64,000 nucleotides of DNA from contig NZ_JADLQX010000004.1 in NCBI RefSeq assembly GCF_015477605.1, positions 124,001 to 188,000 on the forward strand, read 5' to 3'. This DNA comes from Nocardia amamiensis (GTDB lineage: Bacteria > Actinomycetota > Actinomycetes > Mycobacteriales > Mycobacteriaceae). Positions 41,933-50,859 of the stretch are shown piece after piece (position 1 is the stretch's first letter; each line of letters opens with the position of its first letter). The position numbers and the translations under genes are program-made. The notes under the pieces were generated by a model, which saw only the letters and a program-made list of their open reading frames with translations, searched no databases and was not told the DNA's origin.

Positions 41933-42412
41933 ATGACTACTCGGGTTACCCGATTCGCTGCATCCGTGGCCTTGGCCGGGGCAGCAGTGGCCGTGGCGAC
42001 CGGGCAGGCAGCGGCAGCGCCGGCCAACGTGTCGATCAACGGCAACATGGAGGTGATGGGCATGAGCATCCTGCACATCGAGGCTCAGGGACAGGGAGAC
42101 GGTCCCGCCACCGGCACCTATGTCGCCACCGGCCGGTTCGGCAACACGCCGCTGCCGCTGAAGGTGACCGGTCCCGTCACCTGCCTGAGGGTCAACGGCG
42201 ACACCGTGTCCCTGGTCTACCCGATCACCACCGCCCAACCGGTCATGCTGTTCCCGCCCGACGCGATGGCGATCCAAGTCACGGTCACCAGGGGTCGCAA
42301 CGGTGCGCCGAACATGATCGGCTACGGCATCCCCATGCCGACCAGCATGTTCCGAGACTGCCAGCCCGGCCCGACGCCGATGGTGTTCAATGGGACGGTC
42401 GACATCGGCTAG
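41933..42412 (+). CDS. Secreted protein of unknown function
   Basis: A 159-residue exported protein. The N-terminal signal TTRVTRFAASVALAGAAVAVATGQAAAAPA has a basic start, a hydrophobic core and an AxA cleavage site near residue 29. The mature part of about 130 residues is probably all beta (SINGNMEVMGMSILHIEAQGQG..., VTCLRVNGDTVSLVYPI, FRDCQPGPTPMVFNGTVDIG) and has just two cysteines, which could pair. I do not recognise the family. The ATG at 41933 has GGAGG about 7 nt upstream. It is the first gene of the accessory block. Confidence 0.75.
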   Translation: MTTRVTRFAASVALAGAAVAVATGQAAAAPANVSINGNMEVMGMSILHIEAQGQGDGPATGTYVATGRFGNTPLPLKVTGPVTCLRVNGDTVSLVYPITTAQPVMLFPPDAMAIQVTVTRGRNGAPNMIGYGIPMPTSMFRDCQPGPTPMVFNGTVDIG

Positions 42413-42529
42413 CCCGAACAACCTCGGCTACTCCAGCGGAGTCCATCGCGGCAGGGAGTTCGGTCTGTGGCGCAAGGACCGCGCCGGCGGTGGCCCTACG
42501 CCGAGGGTGTAGCGCGCTACTGCCGCCGC

Positions 42530-43096
42530 TCAGCGGCTTCGCTCGGTGGAGTCGCGGCCGACGCGGAATCGCCGGTGGTACAGGCGGGAGGCTTCGGTGA
42601 GGATCTCGGAATCGAGCCGGGCCAGAGGTTCGATGTCGGTGAGCAGGGGCTCATGATCCGGCCCGAACCCGGCGATCCGGCCGGTCAGCAGCCACGGATA
42701 GCGGTCCTCTTCGGCGCCGAGGTCGGCGTACTGGCGGATTCTGCGCGCAATCCATTCCTCGGCTGGGCGGGGCCACCAGTCCTCGGGCGCGACAGTACTG
42801 ACCGACAGGCCGGGCATATCGATGTCGGCCTCGTAGTCGCGGCTGCGGCCACCTTCGAGATCTCGATCCGGGCCGTGGGAATACCGCAGATACACCGTAT
42901 CGTTGCGGGCCCCGATGAGTTCGGCCACGTCGGACAGCCGCCGCAGCACCGGCAGCTGGTCCCCGCCTCCCCTACTGCGCGGTCGGGCTGCGGCCGTTTC
43001 CGCGTGGGCGGAATCTGCGCGGCCCATGAAGATCGTGTGCCCAGGCGTCGCTGTTGTATGCGCACGGCTGCCTTCGGCCAGCACGGTCGTTTTCAC
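42530..43096 (-). CDS. DUF6098-like protein
   Basis: A 188-residue cytoplasmic protein. After a variable N-terminal 50 residues come LPVLRRLSDVAELIGARNDTVYLRYSHGPD, SRDYEADIDMPGLSVSTVAPEDWWPRPAEEWIARRIRQY and LLTGRIAGFGPDHEPLLTDIEPLARL. I recognise this pattern from actinobacterial proteins listed as DUF6098; no function is known. The GTG at 43096 overlaps the stop of the dehydrogenase gene as GTGA, so the two are co-translated. Confidence 0.72.
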   Translation of the reverse strand: MKTTVLAEGSRAHTTATPGHTIFMGRADSAHAETAAARPRSRGGGDQLPVLRRLSDVAELIGARNDTVYLRYSHGPDRDLEGGRSRDYEADIDMPGLSVSTVAPEDWWPRPAEEWIARRIRQYADLGAEEDRYPWLLTGRIAGFGPDHEPLLTDIEPLARLDSEILTEASRLYHRRFRVGRDSTERSR

Positions 43097-44034
43097 CGCT
43101 GAACCGTCGGTTTCACCGTTCCGATTGCTATGCCGGTGTCTGTGGGTAGGTCGGCGAGTGTCAGCACGTTGTGGAGGTGGTGCACACCTGGCCCCATGCC
43201 GGTCGCGGCGCGAACAGCGGCGGCCGCCAGCAGGGCGGTGGCCCGGGACTGGCTGCGACCGTGCGCCCAGCGCGTGAACCCGGATCGGGTCCGTGCCAGC
43301 ACCGTCCACTCGTCGCTTCCCGGAAGATGAAGCCCGTGCGGCAGCCGTGCGGTGCCGGGAATCCATGTTGCCAGGCCCAGTCCGATCGTCGCGATGCGGG
43401 AATCGAGGGCGAAGTAGGTGCGCACCCGAATACCCAGGTCACGGGTCAGGACGTGCTGGTCGGAGAAGTCGGCCCGGAACAATCGGCGCCGTCGGCGGCC
43501 GGGGAACTCGAAGACCCGCGGCCGGGTGTAGTTGCGAACGCACTCGCCACCGGCCCGGAATCTCCGGCCGAGCAGGCGATACGACCACTCGGTCGCGGCC
43601 GCGCCGTGCCGCTCCCCCGCGCCGAGCAGCACCGCGATGTCGATAGGTCCTGGTGACTGCGCATGCACGGCGGAAGCCAGGAGATTCGTCAGGCCGGGCG
43701 CCAGGCCGACACTGAGAATCACCGGCCTGGGCGGCGCCGTCCGCTCCAGCAGAGCGACGTATTCGGTGGACGCGGTGACGTCCACGAACGCCGATCCGCG
43801 CTCGGCGGCCTGCTGGGCCAAGTGCGGATCCTCGGAACCAGAAGTGTTGACGACGACGTCGATCCCATCGAGCGCCTCCCGGTAGGACCGCAATCCTGGT
43901 TCGCTGAGGTCGATTCCGACATCCGCACGGGCCGGGTCGCGTCCGGCCACCATGACGATGTCACCGGTTCGCCGCAGTTCGGCCACCAGGTGCCGCCCGA
44001 CTGCTCCGTATCCGCCCAGAACGAGGACCCTCAT
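43093..44034 (-). CDS. Saccharopine dehydrogenase-like NAD(P)-binding protein
   Basis: A 313-residue protein with an N-terminal Rossmann motif (RVLVLGGYGAVGRHLVAELRR), VMVAGRDPARAD, and DGIDVVVNTSGSEDPHLAQQAAERGSAFVDVTAS, the arrangement of the saccharopine dehydrogenase group (Sacchrp_dh_NADP). Next comes VILSVGLAPGLTNLLASAVH. The catalytic partner domain is unlike lysine-pathway enzymes, so the substrate is open. ATG 44034 is used (AGGAG 11 nt upstream); an upstream ATG at 44061 is possible. It is divergent from the ATPase operon and leads the pair with the DUF6098-like gene. Confidence 0.78.
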   Translation of the reverse strand: MRVLVLGGYGAVGRHLVAELRRTGDIVMVAGRDPARADVGIDLSEPGLRSYREALDGIDVVVNTSGSEDPHLAQQAAERGSAFVDVTASTEYVALLERTAPPRPVILSVGLAPGLTNLLASAVHAQSPGPIDIAVLLGAGERHGAAATEWSYRLLGRRFRAGGECVRNYTRPRVFEFPGRRRRRLFRADFSDQHVLTRDLGIRVRTYFALDSRIATIGLGLATWIPGTARLPHGLHLPGSDEWTVLARTRSGFTRWAHGRSQSRATALLAAAAVRAATGMGPGVHHLHNVLTLADLPTDTGIAIGTVKPTVQR

Positions 44035-44240
44035 CGCGGTTGCTTCTCCTCGCAAAATCATGCTTCCATTTGACTAGAGTGTCACTATAGCGAAAGTTTC
44101 GACTGCCTGGTTCCCGACCGTCGCAGCGGCGATGCCGAGGTAGGTGACCAAAGTCCATCGACCGCACCGCCAAGGGACGTAGCGGCTCGGGGCCGACCCG
44201 GCTTGGCTGGATCACATACTCAGCGAGGACCAAGGAAGGG

Positions 44241-44624
44241 ATGGTCATGTCCGAGAAGGCAACGGCCAAGAAGGCCCGGGAATCCGGTACCGAAGCGGAA
44301 CCTGCGGTGCCCGAATCCGGCACAGAACCATCGGCGGAAACGGCGACCGCCGAGCACGATGGATTGCGCGTCCCGATCCCGACGCTCGGAGTGCGGATGA
44401 CGCGAGTCCCGCTGCTGCCCGGGCCGCGAACGGTGGCCAGCGGCGTTTCGTCGGCGACTGCGGCGGTGCTGCATCAGGTGCCGGATCGGGAGTCGCTGCT
44501 GTACTACGGCGGGCTCGGTGCGGCGGCCGCCACCGGCCTGGTGTCGTGGCCGGTGGCAGGGGCGATCGGCGTGGGTGTCTGGGTGGCGGAGCACGCCCGC
44601 CAGCAATCGTCCGCCAGCCGATAG
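44241..44624 (+). CDS. Small protein with one or two membrane segments, partner gene of the ATPase
   Basis: A 127-residue protein. The first 40 residues are charged and low in complexity (EKATAKKARESGTEAEPAVPESGTE). The C-terminal half has LLYYGGLGAAAATGLVSWPVAGAIGVGVWVAEHARQQ, a small hydrophobic hairpin. It lies 27 nt upstream of the giant P-type ATPase on the same strand, which suggests a membrane partner or regulator. ATG 44241 or 44247 may be the start; AAGGA precedes both. No family name is known to me. Confidence 0.7.
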   Translation: MVMSEKATAKKARESGTEAEPAVPESGTEPSAETATAEHDGLRVPIPTLGVRMTRVPLLPGPRTVASGVSSATAAVLHQVPDRESLLYYGGLGAAAATGLVSWPVAGAIGVGVWVAEHARQQSSASR

Positions 44625-44651
44625 AGCCGCGTCGAACAGCGGACTCCTGGC

Positions 44652-47600
44652 ATGTTCGGCATCGGGAAAGCCGTGCGATTCGTGTCCACGCTGGCCGTGG
44701 ACACGGTACGGGCGACGAGCAATGAGCTCGTTGGACGGCAGACCTGGGAACGCCCGGGTCGCGCGCACATCGAGACCCGAGGCGTCCACCGCACCGACGC
44801 TCCCCCGAACTATCTGGCCGCCCTGCGGCACGCCGTGGGCGGCGCCGACGGTGTGCGCTGGGTGGCCGTGAACGGCATTCTCGGCGACGTGGTCGTCGAT
44901 TTCGACCCCGAGCACACCGATGTGGCGCGGCTGCGCGACATCATCGCCGAGGTCGAACGCACGCACGGAATGGCGCACGTGCCCCGCAACCGGCCCATGC
45001 ATCCGGGTGGATTCGAGCCGGTCTTCGACGAATTGCTCACCCTCGGCGGTGACCTGCTGGGTGCGGCCGCCGGGCTGGTCGGCCGGATGCTCCCGCTGCC
45101 GACACTGCAGCCGGAAAGCATCGCGCTGATTCCCGCCATCGACCTGGTACCCGGCTTGCGTAACCGCCTCGACATCCGATTCGGCGCGCTGCGCGTGGAA
45201 ACCGCGATCGCCTTGACGAGTTCGGTCATCGGCGCGGCCGCGCATACGCCACTGTCGGCCGTGGCCGACGCCGGACTGCGGGCCGTGCAGTTGCCCGCGG
45301 CGCTGGCGCGTCGGCATACCTGGGAAACGCGGGAACCCGAACTCGCCACGAACGCCCGTGTGGCGGCCGCGTCCGCGCAACCGCCACCCGAGACGCGCCC
45401 GATCCCGCTGCCGCCCGGCCCGGTCGAGCGCTACGCGAGCCAGGCCGGTGTCGCCACCGCTGCCATCGCCGCGACGCTGCTGCCGATCGGAGGCGTCACC
45501 AAGGCCGCCAGGGCCGTCGCGCTCGGCGCGCCACGGGCGGCCCGGATGGGCGCGCAGGCCCACGCCGCCGTGCTGGGCCGGATCCTGTCCAGTCGCGGCG
45601 TGCTGGTCCGGGATCCGGACGCGCTGGATCGCTTGGACCGCATCGACACCGTCGTCATCGACGCGAGCGTGCTCATCGAGCACGGCACCGCCGAACTGGC
45701 GCCGCTCACCGAGGCCGTTATCGCGGCCGCGCACGCGGTCGGCCGCGTCGTGGTCACGCCGAGAGCCTCCGGTATGGCTGAACGGGTCGGCGCGGACGGT
45801 GGCATCGGTGGCGGTGCGCACCTGGCCGACTCGGTGCACGAGTTGCAGGCCGAAGGACATGTCGTGCTGCTGATCGCCGACCACAACCGCCCGGGATTGG
45901 CCGCGGCCGACTGCGCTGTCGGGATCGTCTCCCCCGACCGCGCTCCGCCCTGGGCGGCCGACATCCTCTGCGGTCCAGGGCTGTCCGACGCCTGGCTCGT
46001 GTTGCGGGCCTGCGTGGCGGCGCGGCTGGCCAGCGAACGCAGTGTGCGGCTGGCCATGCTCGGATCTGTGTGCGGCGCGCTGCTCGGCCTGCTCGGGCCG
46101 CAGCGCGGCGCCTTCCAGCGCGGCGCCCTCCCGGTCGGCGTGTCCGCGCTGATCGCCCTGGGCGCTGGTGTGTGGGCCGCGGGAAGTCTCGCGCGGATGC
46201 CGTTGCCGCCGACCGCCGACGACACACCCTGGCACGCCATGCCCGTGGCGGAGGCGCTGGCGGCCCTGCAGACCGGCCGGCTCGGGCTGTCCCCCGAACA
46301 GGCCGCCCACCGCCGCACCGACGACTCCGATGCCGACGAGCGGACCGAGCGGCTGTGGCGGGCGGCCATCGCCGAACTGGACACCCCGTTGACCGCCCCA
46401 CTCGCCGCGGGCGCGGGCGCCTCCGCCGCCAGCGGCTCGGCACTCGACGCCGGCCTGGTCAGCCTGGTGATGCTGGGCAACGCCGTGATGGGCGGGATCC
46501 AGCGTGTCGCGGCGAACCGGGCGGTACGCCGACTCGCCGACGTCGGCGCATTGCGGGCCAGGCTGCTGCGTCACGATCATGAAACCGTCGCGCGTGCGAC
46601 GGAACTCGTATCCGGTGACATCGTCCTGCTGCTGGCCGGTGACGCCGTGCCGGCCGACTGCAGGCTGATCGAGGCAGACCACCTGGAAGTCGACGAGTCC
46701 AGCCTGACCGGTGAATCCATGCCGGTGCCGAAGGACCCCGCTCCGGTCGAGGCCGACGTGGTGGCCGAGCGAGCCAGCATGCTGTACGCCGGCACCACCG
46801 TCGTCGCAGGAACCGGCACCGCGGTCGTGGTCGCCCTCGGCCGCGCCACCGAAGCGGGACGCAGCGGCGCACTGGCCGACACGGAGGAGGCCCCGGGCGG
46901 AGTCGAGGCGCAGTTGCGTGCGCTGACCCTGATCTCGATGCGGGTCGCGCTGGGGGCCGCGGCGGCCGTGCTCGGGCTGGGAGTGCTGCGCGGGCGGCTG
47001 GGGGCCAGCGTCGCATCCGCCGTCGCGCTGGCCATGGCCGCCGTGCCGGAGGGCCTGCCGTTTGCCGCGACGGTCGCCCAGCTGGCCGCCGCCCGGCGCC
47101 TGTCCCGGCGCAACGTGCTGGTACGCACACCGCGGACGTTGGAGGCATTGGGGCGGGTGACCACCGTCTGTTTCGACAAGACCGGCACACTCACCGCAGG
47201 ACATATCGAGCTGCGGCGGGTCAGCGACGGTCGTCGTCACGAACCGCTCGACGCGCTCGGCGACGGCCGCCGCGCGGCACTGGCCGCCGCGTTACGCGCC
47301 ACGCCGCTCGATCCGGAAGGACGGCCGCTGCCACACCCCACCGATCGGGCCGTGGCCGAAGGAGCCGACACCGCCGGAATCACCCGCGACGAGGGCGAGC
47401 CCGGCTGGGGCATGGTGCAGGAATTGCCGTTCGAGCCCGGCCGGGGATTCCACGCGGTTCTGGGACGCACCGACGGGCGTCATCTGATCAGTGTCAAGGG
47501 CGCGCCGGAAATCGTGCTGCCGCGCTGCGTCGCCCGCCGAGGTGATGGCGCCACCTGTCCGTTCACCGCGGCCGATGCCGCCGAGCTGCACCAAACCGTG

Positions 47601-48920
47601 GAATCGCTCGCCGAACAAGGCTTCCGAGTCCTGGTCGTCGCCGAGCGCTCGGCCTCGCAGCGAAGCGAACTCGACACCGACCGCGTCGATCGGCTGGAGT
47701 TCATCGGGCTGCTGTGCCTCGCCGATCCGGTGCGGCCGACCGCCGCGGTGGCGGTGCGCGACCTGCGCGCCGCCGGTGTCGACGCGGTCATGCTCACCGG
47801 CGACCACCCCCAAACGGCCGCGGCGATCGCTGCCGAACTCGGCCTGCGCACCTCGGGCCGGGTGATCACCGGCGCCGAGGTCGAGACCTGTGGCGAGACG
47901 GAGCTGGCGGCGCTGGTCGCGGAGACGGCGGTCTTCGCCCGGGTCACCCCGGCGCACAAAGCGGCCATAGTGCGGGCGCTGCGGAAGGCGGGCCAAACGG
48001 TCGCGGTCACCGGCGACGGCGCCAACGACGCCCCCGCGATCCGGCTCGCGGATGTCGGAATCGCGTTGGGCCCGAGAAGTACGCCCGCCGCGAAACAAGC
48101 CGCCGACATCGTCGTCACCGACGAGCGCATCGAAACCATCGTCGACGCGGTGATCGAAAGCCGCGCCCTGTGGCGCTCGGTCCGCGACAGCGTGTCACTG
48201 CTGGTGGGCGGCAATTTCGGCGAAATCGTCTTCACCCTGGTCTCGTCGCTGCTGTCGGCGCGTCCCGCACTCAACGCACGACAGCTGCTGGCGGTCAATC
48301 TGCTCACCGATCTGCTGCCCGCGCTGATCGTCGCCGCCCGGCCACCTCGCGGCGTCACTCCCGAGGCACTGTTGACCGAGGGGCCGGACACGGCGGTCGG
48401 CGCGGCACTGAACCGGGATGTGACCACACGCGCGCTCGCCACCACCTTGTCCGCCTCGAGCGGATGGCTCGCGGCGCGCCTGGTATGCCCGCAACGGCAG
48501 GCCGGGACCGTCGGATTCGCCGCCCTGGTCGGCGGCCAGCTCGCGCAGACCATCGCCGCCGCACACGGTGATCCGCTGGTTCTGGCGGCCGGGATAGGGT
48601 CGGTCGCACTGCTGTTCGCCCTCGTCCAGTTCCCTCCGACGAGCTATTTCTTCGGTTGCCGTCCGCTGGGTCCGCTCGGCTGGACCATCGCGGTCGCCGC
48701 GAGTGCCGCCGCGCCGATCGCCGCTCACCGCGCGGAAGACGTCCTCGATACCGGAGGACACAGCCGCCTTCGACCGGCCCCCGGATCACCATCTCGACCA
48801 GCTGACAGCCGTCACGATCGGGGGGACGGCGTCCATGACCCGAGCGACCCAGGGCCCGAAGCACGCGACCCTGCGGGATCGGCGGCCGGGCACGCGGGCG
48901 TCAGGAATTCCCGGCGATGA
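44652..48920 (+). CDS. Giant P-type cation-transporting ATPase (CtpI-like)
   Basis: A 1422-residue membrane pump resembling mycobacterial CtpI/CtpH. In the C-terminal half are the actuator motif LTGESMP (TGES at 686-689), AAVPEGLPFAATVA, the phosphorylation site CFDKTGTLTAG (Asp842), VKGAPEIVLPRC, MLTGDHPQTA and the hinge TGDGANDAPAIRLADVGIAL (Asp1122), then the last membrane helices. The first 100 residues hold a degenerate heavy-metal-type domain without CxxC. Residues about 300-510 look like a decayed second P-domain (see findings). The tail after about 1385 is low-complexity. PEGLP in the ion-path helix suggests calcium or another hard cation rather than copper; the ion is not certain. 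The gene end overlaps the convergent lipase gene by 20 nt. Confidence 0.9.
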   Translation: MFGIGKAVRFVSTLAVDTVRATSNELVGRQTWERPGRAHIETRGVHRTDAPPNYLAALRHAVGGADGVRWVAVNGILGDVVVDFDPEHTDVARLRDIIAEVERTHGMAHVPRNRPMHPGGFEPVFDELLTLGGDLLGAAAGLVGRMLPLPTLQPESIALIPAIDLVPGLRNRLDIRFGALRVETAIALTSSVIGAAAHTPLSAVADAGLRAVQLPAALARRHTWETREPELATNARVAAASAQPPPETRPIPLPPGPVERYASQAGVATAAIAATLLPIGGVTKAARAVALGAPRAARMGAQAHAAVLGRILSSRGVLVRDPDALDRLDRIDTVVIDASVLIEHGTAELAPLTEAVIAAAHAVGRVVVTPRASGMAERVGADGGIGGGAHLADSVHELQAEGHVVLLIADHNRPGLAAADCAVGIVSPDRAPPWAADILCGPGLSDAWLVLRACVAARLASERSVRLAMLGSVCGALLGLLGPQRGAFQRGALPVGVSALIALGAGVWAAGSLARMPLPPTADDTPWHAMPVAEALAALQTGRLGLSPEQAAHRRTDDSDADERTERLWRAAIAELDTPLTAPLAAGAGASAASGSALDAGLVSLVMLGNAVMGGIQRVAANRAVRRLADVGALRARLLRHDHETVARATELVSGDIVLLLAGDAVPADCRLIEADHLEVDESSLTGESMPVPKDPAPVEADVVAERASMLYAGTTVVAGTGTAVVVALGRATEAGRSGALADTEEAPGGVEAQLRALTLISMRVALGAAAAVLGLGVLRGRLGASVASAVALAMAAVPEGLPFAATVAQLAAARRLSRRNVLVRTPRTLEALGRVTTVCFDKTGTLTAGHIELRRVSDGRRHEPLDALGDGRRAALAAALRATPLDPEGRPLPHPTDRAVAEGADTAGITRDEGEPGWGMVQELPFEPGRGFHAVLGRTDGRHLISVKGAPEIVLPRCVARRGDGATCPFTAADAAELHQTVESLAEQGFRVLVVAERSASQRSELDTDRVDRLEFIGLLCLADPVRPTAAVAVRDLRAAGVDAVMLTGDHPQTAAAIAAELGLRTSGRVITGAEVETCGETELAALVAETAVFARVTPAHKAAIVRALRKAGQTVAVTGDGANDAPAIRLADVGIALGPRSTPAAKQAADIVVTDERIETIVDAVIESRALWRSVRDSVSLLVGGNFGEIVFTLVSSLLSARPALNARQLLAVNLLTDLLPALIVAARPPRGVTPEALLTEGPDTAVGAALNRDVTTRALATTLSASSGWLAARLVCPQRQAGTVGFAALVGGQLAQTIAAAHGDPLVLAAGIGSVALLFALVQFPPTSYFFGCRPLGPLGWTIAVAASAAAPIAAHRAEDVLDTGGHSRLRPAPGSPSRPADSRHDRGDGVHDPSDPGPEARDPAGSAAGHAGVRNSRR

Positions 48921-49908
48921 TCACCTCGGGGATGCCGGTGCCGAGCGGAACCGGCCTGCACACGGGGGCGGGACTGCTCGGATCGAGCAGGGTGAGCAGC
49001 AACTCCTGCACGAACAAGTCGTACACCATGTGGAAGTGCCCCGTGAGGTCGGACGGACAGAGATCCTGCAGGGCGATGTTCCGCGCGCCCGGCCCGCGCA
49101 GCGCGATGTTGTCGAACGGCTGGATCATCTCGTCCACACGGCTGCCGACGGTCACGTACCGCACGCCCGGCACGGTGTCGCCGCCCGCGTTGAGCTCGCG
49201 CATGATCGGTGAGTTCTCGGCCTGCTGCACGGCAGCGAGCGACGTCACCCGGGCGAAGGCGTCCAGGGCGCCGGGAATCGACTGCGCGATCGGGACCAGC
49301 CCGTACATCACGCCGCCATAGGTCGGCGAGGCGAGCCCCACCCACTGCCCGACCTTGGGCGCGCCGCCGAGCTTGTTGACGTAGTAGCGGGTCACATTGG
49401 CACCCTGCGAGAATCCGACCAGATCGACCTTGCCTGCGCCGGTCGCCGTGAGCACCCGATCGACGAACGCGCCGACCTGGTGGGCGCTCAGCACCAGATC
49501 CTCGGTACCGTAGCTCTCCGCGCCCGGACTGCCCCCGTAGTTCAGCGCGAACACGCAGAACCCGGCACCGGCCAGGCGCGGCGCGATGGCGGACCAGTCG
49601 GAGTACGCCGAGGAGTCGGTCCCGTGCGCGAGCACCACCGGCCGGGGATGCGCCGCGCTCGGTACGCAGCCGAAATCGTTGGTGCCCATGGGGGCGACGT
49701 TCGGATGGCTCTTCTGGTACCACGCGGCGGCCAGGTGGTCGGGCTGCGGCGGCGCGGCCTGCATCGGCACGTCGGCTGGGCGGAATCCGGCCGGCTCGGC
49801 CGACGCCACGCCGGGACCCAGCGCGGCGGTTGCGGCGAGGGCGAAGACCAGCACGGCCCGCCGCAAGTGTGAATTACCCCAGTTTCGAAAACCGATCGGC
49901 TGTCGCAT
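48901..49908 (-). CDS. Secreted lipase/esterase (lipase class 2-like)
   Basis: A 335-residue exported alpha/beta hydrolase. The signal HLRRAVLVFALAATAALGPGVASAEPA has a cleavage site near residue 37. VVLAHGTDSSAYSDWSAIAPRL is the oxyanion region, VDLVGFSQGANVTRYYV the nucleophile elbow (G-x-S-x-G, Ser near residue 167), and SDLTGHFHMVYD contains a candidate catalytic His. It resembles the triacylglycerol lipases of mycolata that begin similarly after the signal. Its 3' end overlaps the ATPase gene. The ATG at 49908 is in a suitable position. Confidence 0.88.
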   Translation of the reverse strand: MRQPIGFRNWGNSHLRRAVLVFALAATAALGPGVASAEPAGFRPADVPMQAAPPQPDHLAAAWYQKSHPNVAPMGTNDFGCVPSAAHPRPVVLAHGTDSSAYSDWSAIAPRLAGAGFCVFALNYGGSPGAESYGTEDLVLSAHQVGAFVDRVLTATGAGKVDLVGFSQGANVTRYYVNKLGGAPKVGQWVGLASPTYGGVMYGLVPIAQSIPGALDAFARVTSLAAVQQAENSPIMRELNAGGDTVPGVRYVTVGSRVDEMIQPFDNIALRGPGARNIALQDLCPSDLTGHFHMVYDLFVQELLLTLLDPSSPAPVCRPVPLGTGIPEVIIAGNS

Positions 49909-49968
49909 ATCACAATGATCGCTCCGATCGGCTCGAAATGCCCGTTGTATCGGGGTGTTTCGCCTCCC

Positions 49969-50607
49969 CTACTTCTCGGGGGTCTCGTCCTCGGCGAGAA
50001 TCCGGTAAAGGGACTTCCTGGTCTCGGTGAGCAACTCCGCCGCACGCGCGGCCTGCTGCGGTGTGCCGGCCGCGGCGACCTGCGCGACCGCACCCATCAG
50101 CTGTCCGACGAGTGCGCGCAGGTCCATCGCCTGTGCGCCGACGTCCTGCTTGACCTCCGCCCACGGATCGCCCAGTTCGTCCCGATGAGTCGTGACGTAC
50201 TCCACACCTGTCTCGGTCAGCTTCGCCGTCTTGCGCCCGGCAACCTTCTCGATGAGCACCAGCCCTTCGTCCTCCAACTGCGCCAGCGCCGGGTAGATCG
50301 ACCCCGGGCTGGGCCGCCAGACGTCGTCGCTGCGCTCGCGGATTTGCTGGATGAGTTCGTAGCCGTGCATCGGCCGCTCGGTGAGCAGGAGCAATACGGC
50401 AGCGCGCACGTCGCCGCGCCTGCCCCGCCCGCCGCGACCGCGACCGCGACCGAAATGCGGGCCGAATCCGGGTCCGAAACCCGGCCCGAACTCGGGTCCG
50501 AATCCATGCCTGCCACCACGGCGGAATCGCCGTCCGTGCTCGAAACCATCCTGGCCCGGCAGCGGCCTGCGGCCCCGCCGTCCGAATTCACGATGTTCGT
50601 GTTCCAT
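49969..50607 (-). CDS. PadR-family transcriptional regulator
   Basis: A 212-residue repressor type. The first 60 residues are low-complexity, rich in Gly, Phe, Arg and Pro, with the short repeat FGPxFGPGFGPGFGPHFGRG. The winged helix-turn-helix follows: RGDVRAAVLLLLTERPMHGYELIQQI and PSPGSIYPALAQLEDEGLVLIEKVAGRK, then the C-terminal dimerisation helices. ATG 50607 is decided by GGGAGG 5 nt upstream; an ATG at 50640 has none. A perfect palindrome lies upstream at 50647-50660, a likely autoregulatory operator. Confidence 0.9.
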   Translation of the reverse strand: MEHEHREFGRRGRRPLPGQDGFEHGRRFRRGGRHGFGPEFGPGFGPGFGPHFGRGRGRGGRGRRGDVRAAVLLLLTERPMHGYELIQQIRERSDDVWRPSPGSIYPALAQLEDEGLVLIEKVAGRKTAKLTETGVEYVTTHRDELGDPWAEVKQDVGAQAMDLRALVGQLMGAVAQVAAAGTPQQAARAAELLTETRKSLYRILAEDETPEK

Positions 50608-50643
50608 ATCAGCCTCCCAAGGCTCTCGTGTTCTGTTCATATT

Positions 50644-50660
50644 ATCGACGATATATCGTC
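50644..50660. promoter_or_regulatory. Palindromic operator candidate of the PadR gene
   Basis: GACGATATATCGTC (50647-50660) is a perfect 14-bp palindrome, and TATCG-A-CGATA (50644-50654) a second, overlapping one. It lies 40 nt upstream of the padR start. Repeated TATCG/CGATA elements of this kind are typical of PadR-regulated genes in actinobacteria. Confidence 0.6.
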
Positions 50661-50859
50661 AATGCATCGATCGCAAGGGTGGCCGGAAAGCTGGGATCGC
50701 TGCCAGCGTCTCGGCCCGAGGTCGGCCACCATGCCCGGCATTCACCGAAGGCGTTGACGAACCGAACACCGGCCGTCCTGAGGACCGCACGCAGCCGACC
50801 GCGAGCGTGAGCGACGGACGCACGCCCCCGACCGTTCGGCGAACAGACCTTCGAAGGGT

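Noticed and set aside
44220..47240. 1006-codon minus-strand frame opposite the ATPase
   Set aside because: Gln/Gly/His/Arg-rich composition, no motif, fully antisense to a clear P-type ATPase.
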